Source: Lachnoclostridium sp. An76 (GTDB lineage Bacteria; Bacillota; Clostridia; Lachnospirales; Lachnospiraceae). Taken from it: a stretch of 64,000 bases of DNA. A model generated the notes under the pieces. That model saw only the letters and a program-made list of their open reading frames with translations. It made no database searches and was not told the DNA's origin. The DNA lies in contig NZ_NFHL01000001.1 of assembly GCF_002161355.1 (NCBI RefSeq), positions 620,001 to 684,000 on the forward strand, read 5' to 3'. Position numbers and translations under genes: made by a program. This document shows, piece by piece, positions 17,813 to 26,592 of this stretch (the first letter of the stretch is position 1; each line of letters starts with the position of its first letter).

Positions 17813-18535
17813 TCATATCCCGGCCAGAGTGCGGATCACTTCGCCCGCGATGATCAGCCCTGCCGCCGGCGGGACGAAGGAGATACTGCCGGGCACAGAC
17901 CGCCTCGCGCCCGGATCCTCCCCTGTGGCGCGCCCGGCTGTGTCCACTGGCTTTTCTTCCGAATACAGCACCTTCAAATGCAGGATCCCCCGGTTTTTCA
18001 GCTCTTTTCTCATCACCCGGCACAGAGGACACACACGCGTCTCCGACAGGTCCGCGATGCGGAACATCTCCGGGTGCAGCTTATTCCCTGTGCCCATGCT
18101 GCTGATGACCGGGATATTCTCTCTCTGTGCCAGCTCCACAAGGGCGATCTTGGCGCTCACTGTATCGATGGCATCAATGATATAGTCCGGCTTCCCGATC
18201 TGGCCGAACAGGGCGTCAATATTATCCGGGAGGACAAACATCTCATGCGTATCCACACAGATATCCGGGCAGATATCCCGGATCCGTTCTTTCATGACCT
18301 CTGTCTTATACCTTCCCACCGTACTGTGGTACGCGATGGACTGCCGGTTAATATTCGTAAGCGACACCCGGTCGTTGTCGATCAGCGTCAGCTTCCCCAC
18401 GCCGCACCGGGCAAGCGCTTCAATGCAGTGGGAGCCCACGCCGCCCACGCCGAACACCATCACCGAGGCAGAGCGGAGCCGCTTCTCTGCTTCCGCCCCG
18501 ATCAGAAGTTCTGTCCTGGAAAATTCATTTATCAT
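17813..18535 (-). CDS. tcdA: tRNA threonylcarbamoyladenosine dehydratase
   Basis: E1/ThiF-like enzyme that cyclises t6A to ct6A at tRNA position 37 using ATP. It has the adenylation motif VFGVGGVGSHCIEALARCGVG, IDNDRVSLTNINRQ, DYIIDAIDTVSAK and the CPLC motif in RVCPLCRVMRKEL. The start at 18535 (MINEFSRTELLIG) has AAGGAG six bases upstream and matches the family N-terminus; the frame extends 14 codons further without a ribosome binding site. Length is 240 residues. It lies between rarA and the deacetylase gene. Confidence 0.93.
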   Translation of the reverse strand: MINEFSRTELLIGAEAEKRLRSASVMVFGVGGVGSHCIEALARCGVGKLTLIDNDRVSLTNINRQSIAYHSTVGRYKTEVMKERIRDICPDICVDTHEMFVLPDNIDALFGQIGKPDYIIDAIDTVSAKIALVELAQRENIPVISSMGTGNKLHPEMFRIADLSETRVCPLCRVMRKELKNRGILHLKVLYSEEKPVDTAGRATGEDPGARRSVPGSISFVPPAAGLIIAGEVIRTLAGI

Positions 18536-18596
18536 CTCTTTCTCCTTACCTGTATTCCTGAGCCGTACGTGCCCCATGAGCCGCGCGCGCCCTGTT

Positions 18597-19373
18597 CTAA
18601 TCTAAAAGGAGCCGGTCAACTGTGACAAACTCGTACCCTCTCTCGCTGAGGATATCGATGATCTGAAGCGCCGCCTCCACGGATGTTCCATAACAGTCGT
18701 GCATGAGAATGATATCATTTTCTTCTGTATCCGTCACTACCTTTCTCACGATCTCCTGCGTATCCTTTGTCACCCAGTCCCTGGAATCCACCGTCCATTT
18801 CACATACAGCTTATCCGGCTCTTCCAGCCCCTGCGGGAACTCGCCGAAGGGCGGGCGCACCAGATCCGTCTCCTCCCCTGTGATCTCCCGGATCCGGCTG
18901 TCCGTCATCTCCAGCTCTCTCCACGCATCTTCTGTACTCAGGCCGGAGAGATCCACATGATGCCAGGTATGGTTCCCGATCAGATGCCCTTCCTCATGCA
19001 TCCGCCGGATGATCTCCTCCCCGCCCTCTTTCTCGATGTTCGAGCCGATGACGAAAAAAGACGCCCTGACCTCCCGCTCCCGGAGCCCGTCAAGAAGGAG
19101 GGGCGTATATTCCGGGCTGGGCCCGTCATCAAACGTCAGGGCAACCCTCGGGCGCACCCCGGAAGTTCCCTCCTGCGCCTCTTCCTGCGCCTCTGTCTGT
19201 ATCTCTTCCCGCACTTCCGCCTGCACCTCTTCCTGAACTTCCGCCCCGGCCTCTTCCCTCTCCCAGAGAGCGGATACCGGGTATGCCATGAGCACCGCGG
19301 TCAGCGCCAGGGCCTGCATCCATCTCCTGATCTCACCGGCTCCACTGATCTCACCTCTCCTGTTTTTCGCCAT
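18597..19373 (-). CDS. Polysaccharide deacetylase (NodB domain), secreted or membrane-anchored
   Basis: A 258-residue protein with an N-terminal hydrophobic segment (MQALALTAVLMAYPVSALW, signal or anchor). A glutamate-rich repetitive linker (EVQEEVQ-EVREEIQ-EAQEEAQE) and a CE4 deacetylase domain follow. The domain shows LTFDDGPSPEYT with catalytic and metal aspartates, the HxxxH-type motif GNHTWHHVD and RPPFGE. It probably deacetylates peptidoglycan or another cell-surface glycan; the substrate is not determined. It is close upstream of tcdA in the direction of transcription. Confidence 0.9.
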   Translation of the reverse strand: MAKNRRGEISGAGEIRRWMQALALTAVLMAYPVSALWEREEAGAEVQEEVQAEVREEIQTEAQEEAQEGTSGVRPRVALTFDDGPSPEYTPLLLDGLREREVRASFFVIGSNIEKEGGEEIIRRMHEEGHLIGNHTWHHVDLSGLSTEDAWRELEMTDSRIREITGEETDLVRPPFGEFPQGLEEPDKLYVKWTVDSRDWVTKDTQEIVRKVVTDTEENDIILMHDCYGTSVEAALQIIDILSERGYEFVTVDRLLLD

Positions 19374-19484
19374 GTCTTTCTCCCATCCTGTCCTTCTCCC
19401 CGGTCTGTTGACTCATTCTGATACAGGTTATGAAAGAAATCCCGTCCACATTCCACGGCGGGCGCCCGGTGATCCCGGGAAGAC

Positions 19485-19544
19485 AGTCCATCCCGCCGCA
19501 GCTCATCCGTCCGCAGTTCATCCGTCCGCAGTTCATCCGTCCGC
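19485..19544. repeat. 15-bp tandem repeat across the 3' end of the AraC gene
   Basis: Four 15-bp units (19485-19499, 19500-19514, 19515-19529, 19530-19544). The last two are identical on the plus strand (AGTTCATCCGTCCGC). The TGA stop of the regulator gene (19533-19535) lies inside a unit, and every unit carries a similar trinucleotide. Confidence 0.85.
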
Positions 19545-20378
19545 GGGCATATGCTTTTTCCGGTATTCCGACGGTCCGATGCCTTTCTGCTTCTTAAATG
19601 CTTTTGAAAAATACAGGTTATTCGCAAATCCGACGGAATAGGCTATGGCAGACACAGACAGCGAGGTCTCCTTCAGCAGGTGGCACGCCTGCTTGATCCG
19701 GTATTCCGTCAGATACTCTTTCGGCGATTTCCTCACGTAATTCTGGAAAGACCGGAAAAGGTGGCTCCGGCTGATCCCGACATAATCCGCGATATCCTCC
19801 ACGGTAATGGGATAGGAATAGTTCGTTCCGATATAGCTCTCCGCCTTCTCCACATAAGTAAGGCGGATATCCTTCTCCTGATCCTCCCGGTCCGAATAGT
19901 GCATGAACAGGGCGAGCAGGCTGTAAAGCTGCCCGGTCATGGCAACGGAAGCCTCGTAGGTATTCCCTTTCATGCTGTAAATACGCTCCAGCCCGTCCCG
20001 GATCTCCTCCACCGGGACCTTGCCTTTCAGGATGTAAGGCGTCTCCCGGCTGAACCCCGTATTGCGGATGATGGACGCCGCGTCCGCCCCCATGAATCCC
20101 GCCCAGGCATACTCCCACGGCTCATCCCGGTCCGCCCGGTACTCGAGCTCCACTCCGGGATACAGGATAAATGTATCTCCTTCGCTGAGCCGGCAGGACA
20201 CTTTCCCGGTGGAATAGTACCCGCTGCCCGACAGGATATGGTGGATACAGTAATGGTCCCTGACCCCGGGGCCCCACTGGTATTCGGGTTCGCATTTCTG
20301 GTATCCCACATTATAGACCGAAAGCGAATTCAACAGATTTTCTCCTATTTTATATGAATGTTTGTACGTATCCTGCAT
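19533..20378 (-). CDS. AraC-family transcriptional regulator, likely of the galactose genes
   Basis: A 281-residue regulator with an N-terminal cupin-type sensing domain (YCIHHILSGSGYYSTGKVSCRLSEGDTFILYPG, then EYAWAGFMG) and a C-terminal pair of helix-turn-helix motifs (ITVEDIADYVGISRSHLFRSFQNYV and SVSAIAYSVGFANNLYFSKAFKKQKGIGPSEYRKK). The start at 20378 follows AGGAGGACAGAG. It is divergent from galK, so a role as galactose-responsive activator of galKT is a reasonable inference from position. The 3' end is embedded in a minisatellite. Confidence 0.92.
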   Translation of the reverse strand: MQDTYKHSYKIGENLLNSLSVYNVGYQKCEPEYQWGPGVRDHYCIHHILSGSGYYSTGKVSCRLSEGDTFILYPGVELEYRADRDEPWEYAWAGFMGADAASIIRNTGFSRETPYILKGKVPVEEIRDGLERIYSMKGNTYEASVAMTGQLYSLLALFMHYSDREDQEKDIRLTYVEKAESYIGTNYSYPITVEDIADYVGISRSHLFRSFQNYVRKSPKEYLTEYRIKQACHLLKETSLSVSAIAYSVGFANNLYFSKAFKKQKGIGPSEYRKKHMPADG

Positions 20379-20481
20379 CTCTGTCCTCCTTCCCGCCTTT
20401 TCACCCGGCACATCACACATATTATAGGCTCACAGTTTTATCCATTGCAACATTTTTACATAAACTTGCAAACATTTTTTA

Positions 20482-20510
20482 TAGACGGAGCCCCCTTTGT
20501 GGGCTATACT
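20482..20510 (+). promoter_or_regulatory. Putative galK promoter with weak -35
   Basis: TATACT (20505-20510) is preceded at 17 bp by TAGACG, a poor -35, as expected for an activator-dependent promoter. AT-rich sequence with repeated ACATTTTT lies upstream (20449-20480), a plausible AraC-type binding region. Confidence 0.4.
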
Positions 20511-20568
20511 GAAAACAGATTACACCGCGAATCAAAAATATTATTTTCAAACTGAGGAGGATCATCAG

Positions 20569-21738
20569 ATGAAACAAAAGCTTTTTGACAAATTTGCAGA
20601 ACTTTTCGGCAGTTCAGAGGGCGCGCACTTTTATTTCGCACCGGGACGCGTAAACCTGATCGGAGAGCACACTGACTATAACGGCGGGCATGTATTCCCC
20701 TGCGCGCTTACTATGGGCACCTACGCGGCGGCAAGGAAAAGAGACGACCGCAAAATGCATTTTTATTCCATGAACCTGGATACATTCGGCGTAGTCGAGA
20801 CTTCCCTCGACGACATGACAAACAAGCCGGAATACAACTGGGCGAATTATCCCTTCGGTGTCGTATGGGCTTTTGCTGAAAAAGGCCATCCCATTGACAG
20901 CGGTTTTGACATGGTCATCTGGGGAAATATCCCGAACGGAGCCGGACTCTCCTCCTCCGCATCCCTCGAGGTGCTCACGGGAGTCATCCTCACAGACCTG
21001 TTCGGCATCACGGATCTGACAATGACAGACCTGGCCCTGATCGGACAGTATTCTGAAAATAATTTCAACGGCTGCAACTGCGGCATTATGGATCAGTTCG
21101 CCAGCGCCAACGGAAAGAAAGACAACGCGATCTTCCTTGACACAAACACGCTGAAATTCGAGTATGCGCCCATCAAACTTGACGACGCAAAGATCATCAT
21201 CACAAACAGCAAGGTAAAACACAGCCTTGTAGACTCCGCTTACAATGACAGGCGCCAGGAGTGCACGGACGCTCTCGCAGCCCTCAAGACGAAGCTGGAC
21301 ATCAATTCCCTGGGAGACCTGACACCGGAAGAATTCGAGGCCAACAAAGACCTGATCAAAGATCCGATCCAGTTAAAACGCGCAAAACATGCTGTATACG
21401 AGAACCAGCGCACGATCGATGCAGTGGCAGCGCTCAAAGCCGGAGACATCACGAAGTTCGGACAGCTGATGAACCAGTCCCACATCTCCCTGCGCGATGA
21501 CTATGAAGTATCCTGCGAGGAGATCGACATCCTGGTGGACCTTGCATGGGCGATCCCGGGCGTGATCGGATCCCGTATCACCGGCGGCGGATTCGGCGGC
21601 TGCACAGTCAGCATCGTAAAGAACGACTCTGTTGACACATTTATCGACAGCATCGGAAAGACATATAAAGAAAAAGTCGGGCATGAGGCTGAATTCTATA
21701 CCGTAGATATCGGCGCGGGCGCTTCCCGTCTCGACTGA
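20569..21738 (+). CDS. galK: Galactokinase
   Basis: GHMP kinase phosphorylating galactose at C1, the first committed Leloir step. The 389 residues contain the galactokinase signature PGRVNLIGEHTDYNGG, the ATP loop GAGLSSSASLEVLTG, CGIMDQFASANGKKD with the catalytic aspartate, and the C-terminal ITGGGFGGCTV. The ATG at 20569 has GAGGAGG nine bases upstream; the frame is open for 24 more codons across the promoter but these are not expected to be translated. It is followed by galT after 118 bp. Confidence 0.96.
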   Translation: MKQKLFDKFAELFGSSEGAHFYFAPGRVNLIGEHTDYNGGHVFPCALTMGTYAAARKRDDRKMHFYSMNLDTFGVVETSLDDMTNKPEYNWANYPFGVVWAFAEKGHPIDSGFDMVIWGNIPNGAGLSSSASLEVLTGVILTDLFGITDLTMTDLALIGQYSENNFNGCNCGIMDQFASANGKKDNAIFLDTNTLKFEYAPIKLDDAKIIITNSKVKHSLVDSAYNDRRQECTDALAALKTKLDINSLGDLTPEEFEANKDLIKDPIQLKRAKHAVYENQRTIDAVAALKAGDITKFGQLMNQSHISLRDDYEVSCEEIDILVDLAWAIPGVIGSRITGGGFGGCTVSIVKNDSVDTFIDSIGKTYKEKVGHEAEFYTVDIGAGASRLD

Positions 21739-21797
21739 TCCGGACAGCCTGCGGCCAAAAACTGTCGGCCGGAAACTGTTCATTCTATGTAATATCC

Positions 21798-21830
21798 CGC
21801 CGTGACTGCGCTGATGCGCCGGTCACGGCG
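21798..21830 (+). other. Hairpin between galK and galT
   Basis: CGCCGTGAC and GTCACGGCG form a perfect 9-bp stem around a 15-base loop that itself contains GCGC-TGAT-GCGC. No T-run follows, so it more likely affects mRNA stability or spacing than termination. Confidence 0.55.
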
Positions 21831-21856
21831 AAACAATATCTTGGAGGAAAGCCATT

Positions 21857-23347
21857 ATGATTTATGAATCTATCAAAAAACTGGTACAGTACGGGATCAA
21901 CACAGGTCTGACCCCGGAGACAGAGAGGATCTATACCACCAATCTTCTGCTCGATCTTTTTAAAGAAGACAACTACGAGGATGTCTCCTGCGATCTTGAC
22001 AATATCGTTCTGGAAGATGTGCTGAAAGACCTGCTCGACGAGGCAGTCAGAAGGGGCATCATCGAAGACAGCATCGGATACCGGGATCTCTTTGACACAA
22101 AGCTCATGAACTGTCTCGTGCCCCGTCCGGCGCAGATCCAGAGCGAGTTCTGGGAAAAATACGAGACATCCCCTGAGACTGCGACAGATTATTATTACAA
22201 ATTAAGCCAGGACAGCGACTACATACGCCGTTACCGCATCAAAAGGGACCGCAAATGGACGGTAGATACAAAGTACGGGACTCTGGACATCACGATCAAC
22301 CTCTCCAAGCCGGAGAAAGATCCAAAAGCCATCGCCGCGGCAGGCAAGGCGAAGTCCTCCTCCTACCCGAAATGCCAGCTCTGCATGGAAAACGAAGGAT
22401 ATGCGGGACGCCTGGACCACCCGGCAAGGGAGAACCACCGCATCATCCCCATCACCATCCAGGGAAAGAAATGGGGATTCCAGTATTCTCCGTATGTATA
22501 TTACAACGAGCACTGCATCGTATTTAACGGGGAACACATCCCCATGAAGATCGACCGGAACGCCTTTGCGAAGCTGTTTGACTTTATCAAACTCTTCCCC
22601 CACTATTTCCTGGGCTCCAACGCAGACCTGCCGATCGTGGGCGGCTCGATCCTGAGCCACGACCACTTCCAGGGCGGGAACTATACCTTCGCCATGGCGA
22701 AAGCTCCTGTCATCGAAGAGTTTACTGTAAAAGGCTATGAGGACGTATCAGCAGGCATCGTAAAATGGCCGCTCTCTGTCATCCGCCTCCGCGGGGAAGA
22801 CACAGAGCGCATCATCGACCTGGCGGATCATATCCTGAAGGCATGGCGCTCCTATACAGATGAAGATGCATTCATCTTCGCCGAGACAGACGGCGTGCCG
22901 CACAATACGATCACACCGATCGCGCGCATGAAAGACGGCATGTATGAACTGGACCTGACGCTGCGCAACAACATTACCACAGAGGAACATCCTCTCGGAG
23001 TATACCACCCCCATGCAAAACTCCACCACATCAAAAAGGAGAACATCGGGCTGATCGAGGTCATGGGGCTTGCAGTCCTTCCCGCCCGCTTAAAAGGCGA
23101 GATGGAACTCCTGGAAGAATACATCCTGGAAGGAAAAGATATCCGCAGCAATGAGCAGATCACGAAACATGCCGACTGGGTGGATGAATTCCTGCCCGCA
23201 TATACCGACGTCAACGCAGACAATATCAGACACATCCTGGAGCAGGAAGTCGGGAAAGTCTTCTGCCAGGTGCTGGAAGATGCAGGAGTGTATAAGTGCA
23301 CGGAGGACGGGATGGAGAAATTCCGGAGGTTCATACAGGTACTATAA
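21857..23347 (+). CDS. galT: UTP/UDP-glucose--hexose-1-phosphate uridylyltransferase, Firmicutes class II GalT
   Basis: Transfers UMP to galactose-1-phosphate. At 496 residues it is the long GalT type of Firmicutes rather than the 350-residue enterobacterial form. Visible are KCQLCMENEGYAGRL, the substrate region IPITIQGKKWGFQYSPYVYYNEHCIVF, the HxH-like catalytic block GGSILSHDHFQGGNY and a C-terminal acidic segment (NADNIRHILEQEVGKVF). A ribosome binding site GGAGGAAAG precedes the ATG. galE is not present in the window; galM is 32 kb away. The TAA stop is the first three bases of repeat element 2. Confidence 0.95.
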   Translation: MIYESIKKLVQYGINTGLTPETERIYTTNLLLDLFKEDNYEDVSCDLDNIVLEDVLKDLLDEAVRRGIIEDSIGYRDLFDTKLMNCLVPRPAQIQSEFWEKYETSPETATDYYYKLSQDSDYIRRYRIKRDRKWTVDTKYGTLDITINLSKPEKDPKAIAAAGKAKSSSYPKCQLCMENEGYAGRLDHPARENHRIIPITIQGKKWGFQYSPYVYYNEHCIVFNGEHIPMKIDRNAFAKLFDFIKLFPHYFLGSNADLPIVGGSILSHDHFQGGNYTFAMAKAPVIEEFTVKGYEDVSAGIVKWPLSVIRLRGEDTERIIDLADHILKAWRSYTDEDAFIFAETDGVPHNTITPIARMKDGMYELDLTLRNNITTEEHPLGVYHPHAKLHHIKKENIGLIEVMGLAVLPARLKGEMELLEEYILEGKDIRSNEQITKHADWVDEFLPAYTDVNADNIRHILEQEVGKVFCQVLEDAGVYKCTEDGMEKFRRFIQVL

Positions 23348-23823
23348 ATCTGGAAATCTGGATTTGCGGGGGAGCCTTCCTTGTAAATATAGCGTCCGAA
23401 AACCGCCGATGTGATTGAGTAGGGTTTCGCGGCGGACGGGGATATGGCTCAGGTTCCGGTTCCGTAATCCGGGAAAGACGTAAAAAGAATGGGATACGGC
23501 TAAGGACAATTTCAAAGCGGAAGATTCGCCTGCGGCTCAGGCATCCGCTTTGAAATTAACGCCGCATCCCATTCCTTTAAGTCTTTCCATCAGATTACTC
23601 CAAGTCACCGTCGCCATATCCCCGTCCGCCGCGAAAGGCGCATCAAAGGGCGCGGTTTTCTGCGCGCATCCGATCGGAAGGTCCCCGCAGTCAAATGCAG
23701 GATTTCTCTCCGCAGTCACCTCAGGCACCCACACACCCGCGCTGAATACGTCTTCGATTCCTACGCTTCACTGTTTTCGGACGTTTAACCACTCGGTCAG
23801 CTCCCCCCGCAAATACAGATTTA
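23345..23823. repeat. Foldback intergenic element, copy 2 (479 bp)
   Basis: It spans exactly from the galT TAA to the TAA of the convergent RCC1-protein gene, both stops being part of the terminal inverted repeat (TAAATCTG). The 20-bp arms at 23428-23447 and 23614-23633 are identical in sequence and spacing to copy 1. The left end carries GCGTCCGAAAAC and the right end its complement GTTTTCGGACG. The right third (GCGCTGAATACGTCTTCGAT onward) matches copy 3, not copy 1. The left terminus contains a short duplication (AAATCTGG twice). Confidence 0.9.
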
Positions 23824-24765
23824 TTCTATCTGGATTGGAACAAACGTATCCGAATACCGATAGATCACTTCTGATGATAAATCCCCGCCTCCGATGAGAT
23901 TTCTGATCTCCTTGTCTCCTGCCCCTTCTCCTGCTGCCATGAACGTGCCGTCTTTCAGCCTGGCAAACACAGTAAAGCAATACAGGGTATTATAATGCCA
24001 TATTTCCGGGATCTCCTGCTCCGGGCTGTTGAAACACATCCTGCCTGACCATACCATCTGCACGTTATCCAGTACTTTCACCGGCTCTCTTACAAAAGCA
24101 TCGTCAGACACAGGGGTACCGCACTGTCCCATGATATTCCACCCCCAGGTATAGAGTTCCCCGTTGACACTGATCGCTGCCCCGTTTTCACCGCCGGTGG
24201 TCACATAGATACAGTTGTCCAGAAGTTTTTGCGGGCTTACAGCACGCATTCTCCACGATTCTTCTGTTTGCAGTCCTTCCTCCCTCTGTTCTACCACGAT
24301 TCCCGAATAAGAGATATCTTCGTATCTCCCCTGCCACCAGACACTCCCGTCATTTTTCAGGTATACGATACACTTTCCGCCTGTCCTCGCATATGCCACA
24401 TTTTCTTCGATCAGGACCGGGCTTGTTACTGCCGGGAATGTCTCCTGCCCTATCATTACTTCAGGACTGCCTTCAGGATCTGAATCCTCTCCCAAAATAT
24501 GATCGATATCCGCTCCCATCCCGTACAGCTTACCGTCTGAGGTGAGGTAGATGCAGAAATACCCGTTCATTGACATATCCACTGAGACAACGTCCGACGC
24601 AATGCGGATCGGTTCGGAATAAAAGACGCCCAGTTCGTCTCTCTGCCCGTTGCCGAGCTGTCCATAATCATTGCTGCCGAATCCCCACAAAACGGATCCG
24701 CTGTCAATGTAAAACCTGTTTCCGCCTGCCGTCCTGTGTCTGAGAGCTTTCATTTTCCCTGACAT
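23821..24765 (-). CDS. RCC1-repeat protein, probably the frameshifted extracellular domain of the adjacent BlaR1-like sensor
   Basis: A 314-residue open frame of RCC1-type propeller blades: SGSVLWGFGSNDYGQLGNGQ, DGKLYGMGADIDHILGED, DGSVWWQGRYEDISYSG and NGELYTWGWNIMGQCGTP. As annotated it begins at an internal ATG (24765) with no convincing ribosome binding site and no signal peptide. It overlaps the end of the BlaR1-like gene by 62 bases in the +1 frame. The recognisable blade begins just where the upstream protein stops, after its last membrane helix. A one-base change in the TTTT run near the BlaR1 stop would fuse the two. I therefore read it as the sensor's outer domain rather than an independent protein. 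Confidence 0.75.
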   Translation of the reverse strand: MSGKMKALRHRTAGGNRFYIDSGSVLWGFGSNDYGQLGNGQRDELGVFYSEPIRIASDVVSVDMSMNGYFCIYLTSDGKLYGMGADIDHILGEDSDPEGSPEVMIGQETFPAVTSPVLIEENVAYARTGGKCIVYLKNDGSVWWQGRYEDISYSGIVVEQREEGLQTEESWRMRAVSPQKLLDNCIYVTTGGENGAAISVNGELYTWGWNIMGQCGTPVSDDAFVREPVKVLDNVQMVWSGRMCFNSPEQEIPEIWHYNTLYCFTVFARLKDGTFMAAGEGAGDKEIRNLIGGGDLSSEVIYRYSDTFVPIQIE

Positions 24766-25987
24766 TCCACAGACAGGTTCCTCCTATGACAGCGAGCGCC
24801 AGGACAGCAAAGAACACATATCCCCATTTGTTCTTTCTGGTAAAAATGTTTCGGATCCGCACTTCCACGGAACGCTTTCCCCGTGAAAAATGTGTGCCGA
24901 ACACAACTTCACTCTTTCCCCGCGCAGCAGTCTCTAAAATCGTGGATGCATAAATCTTTTTTCCCTTCAGATCAAGCTCCCGCACGACCTTTTCATCACA
25001 GATGCACTCAATGTCCTGGTATGCCGCCTTCTTCATAAATCTCAGGATCGGATTGAACCAGTACAGATCACATACGAACATGATCAGGAACTTATACCAC
25101 AGATCCCGGTTTTTAAAATGCTGGATCTCATGCCTTAAGATCATTTCCGCTTCGTCTTCATGATATTTCCTGTGGGGAAGGATGATGACCGGCCTGTAAT
25201 ACCCAAAAAGCATGGGCGTCTTTATCTCCCGGCTGAGCCTGACGCTGATCTTTCCTTTTACAGACTGCTCCGCGCATATGGAACGGATCATAGATTTGAT
25301 CCCCGCATCCCGGCACGGGACAGAGGATCCGACTGCTTTTTTCTTTAAGATCTGATACTGGACCGAGCGGATACCGAGGATCCCGGCTGCCCCTGTCAGC
25401 CAGACAAACAAAAACAGAAAGTGCCAGTCCACATCTGCTGCGCAGGAAGCCAGGCTCAGATTTCCCGATCCGTTGTCCGGGACTGCAGCATCTATTCCCG
25501 CAGTCCCGCCGGGTGTCTCTGTCTCACTGCTGCCGCTCCGGGCGGTATTCCCGGTCTGCGCCCCTTGCCCCGGCTGTAATGTATTGCCAGACTGCATTGC
25601 ATGCCCTGACTGTAACGCATCATCCGACTGAGTCGCATGCTCTGACCGTAACGTATCATCCAGCTGCGCCTCCTGCTCCGGCTGCCTCGCATCATCAGTA
25701 CCGGAAAGCTCTGCTTCCGGCTCTCCCTCAACATTTTCTTCGGACCGGGAAGATGCCTCCTCTCCACTTACCGCGATCGGGATATGAAAGGGAACAAAAG
25801 AAACCGGCGCCATGGAACTGATCGTCTGGACCGGGACCAGCAGGCGTACCGCCACGACCACCCACAGGATCTTTCTCCATCCATATCCGGTCTTACCCGA
25901 AAACCGCCCGGGTATGAGGCAGGCGCACAGGATCACCAGGTCCGCGGCCAGTGACATCACTGCCAGATAGATCAGATATTCCTTCAT
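24704..25987 (-). CDS. BlaR1/MecR1-like M56 family membrane metallopeptidase
   Basis: A 427-residue sensor protease. Helices occur near residues 3-25, 38-58, 186-205 and 373-393. The zinc site HEIQH (286-290, in MILRHEIQHFKNRDLWY) and ECICDEKVV (about 327-335) are intact. In BlaR1 systems ligand binding outside the membrane activates this protease, which leads to cleavage of the BlaI repressor. There is no penicillin-binding domain; instead the frame stops 28 residues after the last helix, next to an RCC1 frame. Residues 75-175 form an acidic, repetitive outer loop with four 12-residue repeats. The start overlaps the blaI stop (ATGA). Confidence 0.9.
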   Translation of the reverse strand: MKEYLIYLAVMSLAADLVILCACLIPGRFSGKTGYGWRKILWVVVAVRLLVPVQTISSMAPVSFVPFHIPIAVSGEEASSRSEENVEGEPEAELSGTDDARQPEQEAQLDDTLRSEHATQSDDALQSGHAMQSGNTLQPGQGAQTGNTARSGSSETETPGGTAGIDAAVPDNGSGNLSLASCAADVDWHFLFLFVWLTGAAGILGIRSVQYQILKKKAVGSSVPCRDAGIKSMIRSICAEQSVKGKISVRLSREIKTPMLFGYYRPVIILPHRKYHEDEAEMILRHEIQHFKNRDLWYKFLIMFVCDLYWFNPILRFMKKAAYQDIECICDEKVVRELDLKGKKIYASTILETAARGKSEVVFGTHFSRGKRSVEVRIRNIFTRKNKWGYVFFAVLALAVIGGTCLWNVRENESSQTQDGRRKQVLH

Positions 25988-26361
25988 TTTTTCTCCTCCG
26001 TCTGGCTGTCGATAAAGGACTGGAGACTTTTGATCTCCTCTTCGTCCATATCTTCGCCATCATACAAAGCCGCAACAAAATTGGTCAGTGAATTTCCGAA
26101 CATCCGGTCCAGGACGCTCTTCCCTTCTTCTTTCAGATATTCCTGCTTATCTGCAAGCGAATAGTAGTAATTGATCTTTCCTCTCTTTTCGCGCCTTACA
26201 AATCCCCGCTTCTCCAGCCGGGAAAGAAGCGTCAGCACAGTGCTCGGAAGGACGGACCGCCCGCCTTTCATCTTTTTCTCTATGTCAGCCCTGGAAACCG
26301 GCTGCTCGGAATCCCATATGATCATCATCAATTCCAGTTCCGCATCAGGAAGCCGCTTCAC
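25984..26361 (-). CDS. BlaI/MecI-family repressor
   Basis: A 125-residue winged-helix repressor: LPDAELELMMIIWDSEQPVS, VLPSTVLTLLSRLEKRGFVRREKRGKINYYY, then a C-terminal dimerisation helix region. The sequence SLTNFVAAL places Asn94-Phe95 where BlaI is cut by BlaR1, so the proteolytic switch appears conserved. It starts with GTG at 26361 after a G-rich ribosome binding site and overlaps the sensor gene by four bases. A dyad resembling a BlaI operator lies 24 bases upstream. Confidence 0.93.
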   Translation of the reverse strand: MKRLPDAELELMMIIWDSEQPVSRADIEKKMKGGRSVLPSTVLTLLSRLEKRGFVRREKRGKINYYYSLADKQEYLKEEGKSVLDRMFGNSLTNFVAALYDGEDMDEEEIKSLQSFIDSQTEEKK

Positions 26362-26384
26362 GTTGGCACCCCCTTTCTTATCAT

Positions 26385-26402
26385 ATTAGACAATTGTATA
26401 AT
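26385..26402. promoter_or_regulatory. Putative BlaI operator
   Basis: An 18-bp near-perfect dyad, ATTAGACAATTGTATAAT, with the ACA/TGT core typical of BlaI/MecI sites, directly upstream of the repressor gene. Expected to mediate autoregulation of the sensor operon. Confidence 0.6.
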
Positions 26403-26548
26403 ATGATTATATACTTCCCTTTATAAAAGTGTCAATCCGAATTTACCAGATCCAAATTTATCTGGATCTGCCGGATGATGCATAATGGATGATGCATAAT
26501 GATTCCAGATCCGCCGGGCGAAGCATTGCCTGCGGATCACCTGGCTGC

Positions 26549-26587
26549 AAAAAAAGATGTAAACAGAGTTTCCGCTCCATTTACATC
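26549..26587 (-). terminator. Intrinsic terminator after the XRE regulator gene
   Basis: On the minus strand GATGTAAA pairs with TTTACATC over a 16-base loop and is followed by seven T. It begins six bases after the stop at 26593. Confidence 0.85.
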
Positions 26588-26592
26588 TTCTT

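Noticed and set aside
19485-19544. Short tandem repeat as a CRISPR array
   Set aside because: Units are 15 bp, directly abutting, with no spacers and no cas genes in the window.
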